Source of the DNA: Shinisaurus crocodilurus
Taxonomy: Eukaryota; Chordata; Lepidosauria; Squamata; Shinisauridae
Assembly: GCA_021292165.1 (NCBI GenBank)
Contig: CM037878.1
Location: forward strand, 11,834,857-11,898,856
Direction: 5' to 3'
DNA: 64,000 nt
Below, piece by piece: positions 35,433 through 47,500 of the stretch; positions within the stretch are counted from its first letter, which is position 1; the number at the start of each line of letters is the position of its first letter. The notes under the pieces are model-generated. The model saw only the letters and a list, made by a program, of their open reading frames with translations, searched no databases and was not told where the DNA came from. A program made the translations under genes and the position numbers.

Positions 35433-35502
35433 GGTTGTGAAGGAAGAAATCTCGGACGACAATGCAAAGCTTCCCTGCTTCAATGGCCGGGTGGTGTCTT
35501 GG
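35433..35502 (+). CDS. DVL3: DVL3 exon 2 (DIX domain, second part)
   Basis: A 70-nt exon, acceptor ctctttttcag and donor GG|gtaagc. Its first base completes a Gly codon split with the missing exon 1; it then reads [23 protein letters not shown] (residues ~55-77). This is the later beta-strand part of the DIX domain, which polymerises head to tail to build signalosomes with Axin. A 60-bp hAT MITE remnant lies 62 bp past the donor. Confidence 0.96.
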
Positions 35503-38500
35503 GTAAGCAGGAATCCTGACTGCATCTTCTCTGCAGGCAGCTGTGAATAGGGCTGGCTCTACCACAGGGCATGCTGGGAGTTGTAGGCCAAAAACATCTG
35601 GGGACCCAAGGTTGGAAAACATTGCTCTACCATGCAACAATATTAAGCAGCCTCTTCAGGTTACAGATTTGGGGTGCTTCTCAAGTGGGGCAGCTTTTCA
35701 GCAGCCCCCACCCCCCCATGCAGGATCTGCAGCTGCAACTCCTCTAATTCTCAGATTTTTCTGTGCCTGTCTGGGTCCATCTTTGGCTCTCTGGCAACCC
35801 GCCTCAATCTCCGGCCCAGCTGCCTCCTTCGCCACCTTCTACTCTTCCATTTAACATTAAGCATCAACTGTTCTGCCTCCTCCACGGGTGCTGCTGTGCC
35901 CCTCCTTGGCGGCGACAGTGAGGAGGAGGGCACAGCAGCAGTGAGCTTGCATTGGCTGGGGGGGGGGGGGGACATGTGTGGCAACAGAAGCAGCGCATCT
36001 TCTTGCCTACCCAGTGACTGGCTGGCCCACCAGCTTGCCGCCCACAACAACAGTCTGAGGACAACAACAGGAGGATGAATGCAGGAGTGGGGGGGGAGGA
36101 TTTGAGGGGGGGTGTGTCTAAGTGGCTTCCCTGTAGCCCCACGCTGAAGCAGCTCCTTACTCTGCCCCCCCCCCGCCCCCACCCATGACTATTCCTCAAA
36201 AGGGTTCTGTCCGATGCAGGGTGCTTCCTTCCCAGGGAATGACTCAGTGTCTTGCATAGGTTCACTTGAAATCAAGTGGTCCACTACAGAGCGAGGAGGC
36301 TGGGGATCACATTGCATGCTCTGGGTCACTTGATGAGGCTGGACGAAATCCAGAATACACATTTTTGGAATCCAAATCACAAGGGGGATTTTGTACTTAT
36401 TTCCTGAATTTGAGCTAAGTTCCAACCAAATATCTAACCGGGTTTGAACCTGGGCAAGGCCCTGTCAGGCTCAATTCCACTCTTGTGACACAGGGAAAAT
36501 AGTGATCTACCTTCATCAGAGTTCTTCTCAGGGCAGCCAAAAGAATGGATAGCAGTTAGCACATGAAAATCACATCTGTATGTACTCCGCATACCCTCCC
36601 ACCTTCCATTGCAGTAGGGGGAGCATACACATGCTGCTGGAAGCCCAGAATGAGAAGGATCCAGAGGATGGAGGAGAGGAAAGTCATGTTCTATCACCTC
36701 TCTGTTTGTTTGTTTGTTTGTTTGTTCTCTCTCTCTCTCTCTCTCTCTCCCCTCTCCTCTCCTCCCCTCCCCCCTACCCCCCAGCCCCCATCACCGGCTT
36801 TGCCTGCTGTCTTCTTCTCGCATAGAAGTCAGTGGCTCCCACTGACTTTGGTAAGAAAAATGAGTGGGGCTGCGGTTGGGAAGACTGTTGAGCTGGGGGA
36901 CAAAACCTGTCTTGCTCACCTGACATTGGAGTCACCATTGTCTGGGGTGGGAGTAGGGAGAGACCGGGTTTCCCCCATCAGCTTTGAAAGGTGGCCAGAA
37001 ATATTTGAAATAAATAAATAAATAGTCTCCATTTGGGAGGAAGTCAAGGAGCTATGAGAGACATAAACCGAGGTAGGGGGAAGAAACCCGTCTCTCATAC
37101 AAAAGCTGCCCAAATCTTTGTCTCTCATACAAAAGCTGCCCAAATGCTGGGAGTTGTAGGCCAAAAACATCTGGGGACCCATGGTTGGAGAACATTGCTC
37201 TACCATGCAACAATGTTGGACTAGCTGATACCAATTACGTAGTCCCCTTTGTCTTCCTTCCACAGATGCCAGTGGCTCCCATTGACTGTCATGGGAGATG
37301 TTGACAGGGCTGCAGCTGGGAAGACTTTGGCAGGGTTGGGCAGCAAAACCTGCCCACTCTTAGAATCTGTTGAGCTCACCTCAACAGGGTGACTAGTAGC
37401 AGTCTTACTGCTTTCTCCCATAGATGTTAACAGCAGCGTTTCATTCTTAAAGTAATGGTAGCATGTCCTGTTGAGACACTTTATGCAAATAAATAACAGG
37501 TATTGGCAATGCTTAGTAGCACCTGATCCCTGGAAAGCCACGACTATTCCACAGATATGACTTCCAGTACTGACTCCTGAAGCCTTGACTTTTAAAGAAA
37601 TAAACTAAGCTTCTGACTCTTGTGGTTGGAAGTAGGGAGAAAACATATCGGGTCTTGGTGGTGCTTTGAGTAGCTGGCTGCGAGATCTATACATGGATTA
37701 ATCTACCTCCTGGGAAGACCCGTAACCCCCTCACCACCACACTGTTTCCCTTTTATGTTCCAGAGGTCCCATCCGTGCTTCCCTTTCCAAAGGATCCCAT
37801 ATTCTGTAACACACACACACCCTCCGCATTTTCCAAGTAGAATGTAGGATTCAAACTTTCCGCTTTCCAAATGAGCACGGTTTATTGCAGTCACAGAAAG
37901 TTGAGGTTTCCAGGGCCAGCCTCTTGGCTTCGTATGCACAGAATCCTCGACAGCCCCGCTGCCATCTGTTCCTTGGCAGGACAGCTGGGGCCCTTGAGCA
38001 AGGAGCGGCCTCTTCCTTTGTGCATTGTGCCTGTTGCCGCCTCCTTCGGTATCCCCCATGGCTTTGGGAATTGTACATGCTGCTGGGGCCAGACAGCGAA
38101 GAACTATTTCAGGAGCATGACTCTAATTTTAGGAGCGGCGGGGGTGGGGCGGGGGGAGTTCAGCCAGAGTCTGTCCAGACGGCTCAATGAGGCTGGGGAT
38201 TAGCAAGGCTATTCCTCCAAGGAACCCTGCATGTTGGTGGACAGATTTCCGGTAGGCTGCTTCAGCTCGTTGCTCCTGGGAGAATGGATTTTATCTCGTT
38301 TTTCTTCCTGTAGCAGCACTTTTGGCTTCTAAGGCCCTCAGATACATGATCCTTTCCCCCACTTTAAGCATAGTTGTAATTAAGCCACTGACGGTCTTCC
38401 CTCCCCTAAGGAGTTTTTGATTTGACACATGGGGGAGTGTTTCAGCAGCAGCGATTTTATTACTTTCTTTCCAATCGTTGCCCGTTTCCAAGGGTGCACA

Positions 38501-41500
38501 ACCTTTTTTTGGCCCTGAGGGCTGCATGTGATGCTGGCTTGGGGGTCGGGGGCCGCATGCACAGACACACACATGGGCACACATCCCAGCGATCCTGATA
38601 CAGATTGCACTTTTCCTTGTTGCTAACAGCAAGGGGGAGGAGAGAGTCTTCTCTCCATCCCTTTCCTCAGCAATCCTGCTACAGATTTCATAGATTTCAT
38701 AGATCATAGAGTTGGAAGGAGCCTCCAAGGCTATCGAGTCCAACCCCCTGCTCAGTGCAGGAAACTAGAGGAGGGGTCTCCCATCCAAGTAACAACCAGG
38801 CTTGACCCTGCTTAGCTTTCCACGCTCAGACAAGCTGAGCCAGCGTAAGCCACAGGCCTGTATCGCTCTATCCATGCTGCTGCTGCTGCCGCCAACAAGG
38901 AAAAAGTGATCTGTGGATCAGGGTTGTTGGGGGAGAGAGTTCAGCGGCAGGGGCCATGGTGAGGCATCCTTAGGGGGCTGCAGTTAAGTTCTCAGGGGGA
39001 GTGCAGGTTGTACATCCCTGTTCTATAGCAAATAGCTCTCCAGGCAATGTACAGTAAAAACACAAATAAAATCCAACCCATATAATTCAGAAATAAAGCA
39101 GCATAATAAAACAATAAACTAAAAGCAGCAGAGGCTAAAACAGGCATCACAACAAGAAGATTTAAAAGTATCTCAGAAATAAAACTACAGTAATACCTTG
39201 GATTGCAAGTAACTTGGTCTGAGAGCGTTTTGCAAGACAAGCAAAATTATTTTTTTGACTTGATAAACGAGCAAGGTCTTGCAAGACAAGTAGTGTAGGG
39301 ATGTAATCGCTCGCCTCGAGCGGGCGGAGCAGGCCGAAATCGGCCCTGCTCATGCCCGCCAGAGACTTGCTTTGATATAAGAGTGTTTTGGATTACAAGC
39401 ATGGTTCCGGAATGAATTATGCTTGCAATCCAAGGTATTACTGTAATTAAGAACACAAAATGGTAGGGGAAATGTTCAGTGGAGTAAAAGGCCTGAGAGA
39501 ATAAAAAGGTATTTGCCTGGTGCCAAAAAGGCAACAAAATAAGTGTCAGGTGGACCTTTCTGAGGAGGATATTCCATAACTGAGGAGCTACTACTTCCAA
39601 AAAGGCCTACTTCCAGCTAGCTATCCATCATACCTCAGCATTTGAGGGTACTCAGGACAGGGCCTTGGATGACGATCTCTGGCCTTGGGTGGGAATATAT
39701 GGGAAGATGTGCTCCTTCAGATACTGTGGCCCCAAATCGTGAAGGCCTTTATAGGTTACCACAGGCATTTTGAATTGGGCCTGGAAACGCACTGGGAGCC
39801 AGCGAAAATAATGCAACACCAGTGTCATATGATCACTGTGCCCAATAGATGGAATCTGCCTCCATCTATCAGGTGTATCCACAATTGGCTACAGAATCGG
39901 ACTCAAAGAGTGCTTATCAATGGTTCCTTCTCAAACTGGGGAGAGGTAACGAGCGGGGTACCACAGGGCTCGGTCCTGGGCCCAGTGCTCTTCAACATTT
40001 TTATTAATGACTTGGATGAGGAGGTACAGGGAATGCTTATCAAATTTGCAGATGACACAAAGTTGGGTGGAACAGCTAATACTCTGGAAGACAGAAACAA
40101 AATTCAAAGCGACTTTGATAGGCTGGAGCGCTGGGCCGAAAACAACAGAATGGAATTTAATAGGGATAAATGCCAAGTGCTGCACCTAGGGAGAGGAAAC
40201 CAAATGCACAGTTACAGAATGGGGGACACTTGGCTCAACAATACTACAAGTGAGAAGGATCTTGGAATTGTGGTAGATCACAAACTGAATATGAGCCAGC
40301 AATGCGATGTGGCTGCAAAGAAGGCAAATGCTATTTTGGGCTGCATTAATAGAAGTATAGCTTCCAAATCGCGTGAAGTGATAATTCCCCTTTACTCGGC
40401 ACTGGTTAGGCCTCATCTTGAGTACTGCATCCAGTTCTGGGCACCACACTTTCAGAAGGACGTAGACAAACTGGAGAGGGTTCAGAGGAAGGCAACAAGG
40501 ATGATAAAAGGGACTGGAAACAAGGCCCTATGAGGAGAGACTGAAAGAACTGGGCATGTTTAGCCTTCAGAAGAGGAGACTGAGGGGAGATATGATCGCA
40601 CTCTTCCAGTACTTGAAGGGTTGTGACACAGAGGAGGGCCAGGATCTCTTCTTGATCATCCCAGTTTGCAGGACACGTAATAATGGGCTCAAGTCACAGG
40701 AACCCAGATTCCACCTAAACATCAGGAAAAATTTCCTGACTGTCAGAGCAATAAGACAATGGAACCAACTACCTAGGGAGGTGGTGGGCTCTCCCAATCT
40801 GGAGGCATTCAAGGTGCAGCTGGACAGCCATCTGTCAGGGATGCTTTGACCTGGATTCCTGCATTGAGCAGGGGGTTGGACTCGATGGCCTTGTAGGCCC
40901 CTTCCAACTCTACTTTTCTATGATTCTATGAATTCGAGTCAGAACACTGGCTGCCGTATTTTGTACTAACTGAAGTTTCTGGAGTGTCTTCAAGGGCAGC
41001 CCAACATACAATGCATTGCAGTAATCTGAAGAGGAGTTTACCATGACACGGATCACTGAAGCCAGGTTGTGTCAATCCAAGTAGGACACTTGTGCCTCTA
41101 ATGGCAAAGCTAGATCTACAAATACCCGCAGGCTATGAACTTGATTCTTTATGGGAGTGCAACCCCTTCTAGAATAGGTTGAACATCTTCACCTGGACAG
41201 ACATACCCACACACTAGCAGTGCCTCTTGTCTTGTCTGGATTGAGTTTCCATTTACAGTAATACCTTGGATTGCAAGTAACTTGGTTTGAGAGCGTTTTG
41301 CAAGACAAGCAAATTTTTTATTTATTTATTTATTTAGTTTTGACTTGATATACAAGCGACGTCTTGCAATACAAGTACTGTAGTACGGCTTAAATTAAAA
41401 ATCTCTGTACAAATTTTTTTGGGGGGATTTCGTTTTGATATAAGAGTATTTTGGATTACAAGCACGTTTCCGGGACGAATTATGCTCTCAATCCAAGGCA

Positions 41501-44500
41501 TGACTGTATTGGCTCTCATCCTATCCATTACTGTGGCAAGGCAGTGAATAAACACTTCCACTGCCTCACCTGGATCTGAGGAAAGAGGGAGAGAAAGCTC
41601 CCTGTCATCAGCATACTGATGGCACTGCACTCTAAATCTCCTGATGACATCACTCAGTGGTTTCATGTAGATGTTAAACAGCCTGGGGCCTAAGCATAAA
41701 TGCCCTGGGCTTGAGCAGGAACCACCCAGCACCACCTTCTGGAAACAGTCATCCACGTATGAGTGGAACCACTATAAAGCTGTACCACACACACCCAACT
41801 CCAGGCAGCCTCTCCAGAGTGGTACCGTGGTTGATGGTATCAAAAGCCACTGAGGTCAACAGGGTCTCTTCTGGCGAAGGTCGTTCCACTGGACAACCAA
41901 GGTAGTTTTGGTACCAAACTCGGGCCTAAACCCGAATTGAAATAGATCTAGAAAATACAGTTCATCCAAGAGTGCCTCGATCTGATTATTTTTGCTAAGC
42001 TGAATTATAGTCCGTCCTCCGAAGCCACTGTTTGCAGGTGTTTCGGTGAGTGCTGTGGCGTAGTTTCCTGGCTTCGGTTGGTCCTTCTTAGTACAGTACA
42101 TTGTACTTTGGTTTCTGTTAGACGTTGGGGTATCGGAGAGTGATCTTGGCTCCTGTCCCAGCTATACAGTTGTCCATGTAATAATAATGGGGACGTTGAA
42201 TCTGTGGGGCATGTACTTTTATATTGCCCCTTCTACCGGGATCTTTGTGAAGAGCTTATTCTTCCTATCCTATGTAATTGCCCAGGTAGAACTGATAAAT
42301 TCTATATTTCCCTGTTACTCGCTGACACGGTTCCTCATATTGCTAATAGAGTGGCTAAATTTTGTGCGACTGCAATAATATGCCGCACCTTTTTAACCTC
42401 TGACTCTGGCCTTGCTTGACTGTTATAATTTTGATATAAAATTTTGTTGTGAACTTGATATGTATGCTGGTGTAATGGTGTATAGTAGTAATGCATGTTT
42501 TGTTGATTGATTGTTTCCTTCTTTTTAATGTTATTGTTGGTTCTGGTCAATGACCGTAATAAATATTCAATATTCAACAGCTATACAGGCTCTTTCGTGT
42601 GGTGTCACTAAATAGATGCACTGCTCTAACAGGTTGCCTAGATACTTTGCAAAAAATTGAACTGTACCTCTTCCCCTGCCCTCCAAAATGGAAAACTTTC
42701 TTACCTGTCTAGTTGGTTGATCTTCTGTGTCCTTTCTCCTTCCAGCTGGTGTCTGCCGAGGGGTCTCATTCAGACGCCGGGTCCGTCTGTGCCGACAATC
42801 AGCCCGAGCTGCCGCCCTCCATTGAGCGTACTGGAGGCATAGGGGATTCCAGGCCTCCTTCTTTTCAGTAAGTAAAGTGGGGGTGCAAGGAGCCATCTCA
42901 GTTCGAACGGGGAGAGCGTGGAGCGGGTTTCCCTGCAGGAAGTAGGCTTGGGATCCCACTCTCCTCAAGCAGGGCCTTTGCCTAATGCAAGAGGCAAGGA
43001 TAATTCCTGAGGCAGGGACAGGGGTGGCATCATAATGGTCAGCCCTGTGACAGGAGCGCTCTCGCTCTCATCACTGGTTCAGCGAAGGAAACTGGAAGCG
43101 GTTGCACCTGCCGAGCAGCTTTTCTCTTTAGGCAGCAAGCGTGATGCAAGCCTTTCAAGATGCTGGGCTCTAGCTCCTGGCCCTGCCATGCATAGGAGGG
43201 CCCATAGTGCAGTGGCAGGGTCCCATTAGTCCCTAGTAGCTCCAGTTAAAAGGGGGCTTGGGTAGGAGAGCCCGGAAGTACCCTTGCCGGAGCCTTTGGA
43301 GGGTTGCTGCCAGTCAGAGTAAAGTGTACTGGGCCAGATAAACCAGAGACCTGATTCAGCATAAGAACATTTCGTATATTGCTGCTGCACATAACTGCCT
43401 TATACTAAAAAGTGCAGATTGGCTTCAGGCCTACTCTAGAGGAATGGAGGAGCCATTAAGTGTTCTCTTATTTCTAGGGAATAGTTGCATTGCGGGGGGG
43501 GGGGGGGATCTTGAGTTTAGAAGAGGTGGGAAATATTCCTTCCGTGTGCCCCTTTGGGCTGTTCTGGGGCTGCGGGAAGGGATAGGTAGTCCGGGGATTC
43601 TTGGCAGTGTTCGAGCCCTGGCTAACCATTGGCATCAGCCCCTCGCCAATTTAAACGTGCAAGAAACAGTGTGTGGTACCAGCCCTTTCTGGACTCTGCT
43701 GCTTCAGGGAGCCAGTGTAGGGTTCACCTGTCCCGAGTGATCTCCCAAGTTAAATTAATCCCCCCCCCCCCCCCGCACACAGCAAGTTAGCAGGAAGAAA
43801 GGGCTTGACTAGTTTTCTCCCCGATATGCTAGTTTTTCCACATATAGAAAGGATAATGTGTATTTGGGTTCTGTTTGCTGTGTTTATTTTTACGTGGCGG
43901 GGGCAGTATAATAAAGTCAAATGTGCAATCCTCATTCTGCAGGACCACAGCAGTGTAGTCCAGATAAGACTGCCCGGCATGCTTCCTGCCTGTTTGAGTT
44001 GGCCCCTCGGCCTTTCTTATAAGCCCCAGGCTTCTTTGAGCGTATTTGGAGAAGGTGCCTGCCTGTGTATGCACAGTCCCCTGTTATATATGTCTTTACT
44101 TGCAGCCCCAACACTGGGGGCAGTCGGGAGAACCTGGATAATGAGACAGAGACTGACTCGGTGGTGTCAATACAGAGGGAACGGCCACGCAGGAAAGATG
44201 GGCCTGAGCATGGTGAGTTTTTCCCCCAGAGTTCTCCTGATGGTCCCTCGCCACACCCGCAGCCCTGCTCTGCACTGCAGCCTGTGCGCTGGGCTCTGAT
44301 GCGGTATGCCTGTACCAGAGGGACAGAGGGGTGCATCTCCATGTTAAAAGATCCTTGAACCTTGGGAGGTCCACCTCTGCTGCCCCCCACCCCAGGCGTC
44401 TTTGCTCTGGTCTTCCCCTATAGAAGCCCTGTGCCCCTTCAAGGCCTACCTCCTTACACAGCTGTCCATGTTGCCAAATGGGCAGGCTGATTATTCCCTT

Positions 44501-47500
44501 TTAAAATAGAGAAGGAAAATGAATCCGACAAGGCGGGGGGTGGGGTGGGGTGGGGTGGGGGAGGGGAGAGAACCTCCCTTGGAGCTATGTCTTGTTTGAA
44601 GTGAAAGTTGGATTCAGATGCTTAGTTTTCTGCCAGTGGACATAGTTTGCCAATGTGGGCTGCTATGCTGCTGTATTCCTTTCCCCCCAAAACCTTGACT
44701 GTGCCATTCTCCGAATCCCTTTGAGTGGATTCAGACAGATAATTTTCCTTCTGCATGCTGACTAATTTTGTTTGCGGTTGCTACGTAGGGTAGTCCAGTT
44801 TGCACAGTGTCCTGTGAAGATGTCATTGTCTGCAGGACCACCACACTTTCAGTCCCCAAATAGGTTGTGATTCCCCAGTGCTAGAAGCACAAGTTCTTTT
44901 CCGGGCAGGGGATCAAGGGTTGCTCGCCTCTGCTTGACCTTTGGAAAGCTACTCCTTTTGTATTGTCCCTTTAACTTGACTCTAGTGGCCAGGGTGAATG
45001 GAACAGCCAAAGGGGAACGGCGACGGGAACTAGGTGGCTATGAGAGCTCCTCCACCCTCATGAGTAGTGAACTGGAGACCACCAGCTTCTTTGATTCAGA
45101 TGATGATGATTCTACCAGCAGGTACGGGAGGGTGCATGGTTTGGGAGAAAGTGACTGCAGGTTGGTGAACGATCCCAAATAAAGACACGTCAGCTCCAGT
45201 TTCCTTTCTGATGATAAGTGGGTACCAGACAGTGTGTGTTTCCTCACTTTGTGGGAGTTAAACGAGGTTTGCAGGAGTGTAGCACTTGACAGGGAGCTGC
45301 AGCTGTTCCTGGTTTCCTGAAGAGTGTACATGTATGAGACATTTGTGTTCCAACTTGCTTGTCTTATTCACACCTGCTGCATTTTTAGGCATACACCTGA
45401 GACTTCCTTTTTAGCCTTGGGTGTATGCCTAGAAAAACCATACTGTGGAAATTAGAATCCTGGAATCACAGAGCTAGAGGTTATCTCAAAATTAGATGTT
45501 TTTGGCCTACAACTCCCAACATGCCAAAAACATTTGGGGACCCAGGGTTGGAGAACACTGCTCTATTTAGAGCTTGGTAAATGATATTTTGATGAAGGAT
45601 ATTTTATTTTCCCATGCCTAACATTGCCAAATGTCCAAGAAGATTTTGTCCCTCTGCCCTGGACTTTGTCCTGCCACAACTAGGGACAGCTGCTACCAGG
45701 GACAAGGTGTTGAGTGATGTGAACATGCACCCCAGTAAATGCAATGCTGGCTGGGGCATGCTGGGAGTTGTAGGGCTTTTTTCTGACTAAAAACATGCGT
45801 AAGATTGCGCCTAATTCATTTAACTCTACTCCATTTCCTCCACTCCATCTTAAGATTCTGACCATGCAGACCTCATGACTTCTACGTCAAGTCAGCCTTT
45901 CCCCCCCTTCTTCCTCTCCTCTCCTCCTCCACCAAAGCTGCTTTTCGTAACATCTTGTCTGATGAAGAGATCTTGAAATCTCAAAACAGTGCCCACAATT
46001 TTGTGTGTATGTGGTTGTTCCTAATAAAGGTATTGCCTAATCATGGATTTTGCATTTCATATTAATATGTATTAATCAAAATGCTTCATGTGAGTTTGAG
46101 TCATGTCTAGGCATTGTGTACGCAAATTAATGTGTAACATGATGATTTGTTCATTGTATAAGGACATCCTAGTCCTAGGGGAACATTAGGTTAACACATA
46201 AGGTGTTAGACACAGGATTGTTGATGGTACTTCCTGCAGATATTCACAAGGTGAGGCTATGTAGAATCTTCTTAGTGAAACCTAAGCACTATGCTAAGAG
46301 AGACCCTGAAATGATGAGGGGTTCTCTGTACCAAAGTTCCTTTGCCTTGGGAGTGCAGATTCCCTGCGGTCCTGTCACTGTACTCGCCCCAATTGCTTTT
46401 GGGTCTGAAATGGGTTCTTTATATTAGATGTACTAAGTTATTGTCAACCATATTTAGCTACCAGAATCTCTTGCCCCAAACTCCCACAATTCCTGTAGGT
46501 TTGATTGATTGTCAAGGAATTTCCGTGTGGAGTCATATTGGTGCCACAGTGTAGAGTACCTCCCCCTGCAACAGGTGGCTTGCCTCTCCACTTTAACCAA
46601 GTTGATGTGTTTGCTCTTGGAACTCCTTTCTGTGATGCATCTACAGCTTTGCTGGTTTCCACTGCATCACTTGATCTGTGTTTGCTGTGTGCGTGCGTTG
46701 GTGGATGGGTTGGTTCTGTCTTGTGCAGAAGATTGCGCCCTAGTCCCTTCTAACTTTGTTCCTAGAACCCAAAGTTCATGTCTTCCATGGTTCCTGGGCT
46801 TTTGTGCCCTTCCTGTTGGCAAGCTTGTGAATCTTGCTCTTGCCTCTGCATTGTAGGTTCAGCAGCTCAACGGAGCAGAGCAGTGCCTCCCGTCTGATGA
46901 GGAGGCACAAACGACGGCGGCGGAAACAAAAAGTGCCACGTATAGAGCGGGTGAGATGCCGTGGGAGGGTGTTTGGGGCAAGGAACAGTGCCACAAATGA
47001 CCTCACAAATCTTAGGGCTGGGCCCATATCCTAAGAACGGGCTGAATGTGATCACAGTTGGGAGAGAGCCTTTGAGAGCATTGTCACCTCATCTTCCCAG
47101 TTCCTGGATCCATAGGATCCTGTTGCTGTCGAAGCTGGTGTGTAGATTATGTCTTGGGTTTTATTCTGTTTCCTTCTATTGTAGTCCTCGTCCTTCAGCA
47201 GCATCACGGATTCTACCATGTCATTGAATATTATCACAGTCACCCTCAACATGGGTAAGTACAGGTGGTTGCTTGAAGTGTTTTGGCTCTCAGTTGGATT
47301 CTATAACCAGGCTGTGGCAGATGGAAGAAAGTGGGCAAGCTGATGATTTGAATAACATTGGGGCTAAGAAGGACCTTGGAGTTGTTCTGATCCAACACGT
47401 AGGCGAGCTGTGTGTAAAAGATTCCAAGGCAGATGTTCATCCGGGTGGGGGTTCCCCCCACCCACCCAAGCCTTGCGCCCCACCGCTTCCTCTCCAGCTT

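Larger units (their letters stand above)
39018..42085 (-). mobile_element. Old L2-type LINE, broken by three later insertions
   Basis: Antisense L2 pieces in colinear order: 3' UTR (39022-39185), C-terminal region (39446-39848), then 40933-41253 and 41509-42000 with RT remnants [29 protein letters not shown] and [13 protein letters not shown]. Gaps are filled by MITEs at 39188 and 41256 and a CR1 at 39849. Confidence 0.75.

Noticed and set aside
35674..36265. Overlapping 130-143-residue ORFs in intron 2
   Set aside because: Long because of GC and Ser/Pro-rich composition on both strands; no domain, no exon borders.
39685..40849. Two plus-strand ORFs in intron 2 as host exons
   Set aside because: They are CR1 reverse transcriptase (FADDTK) split by a frameshift.
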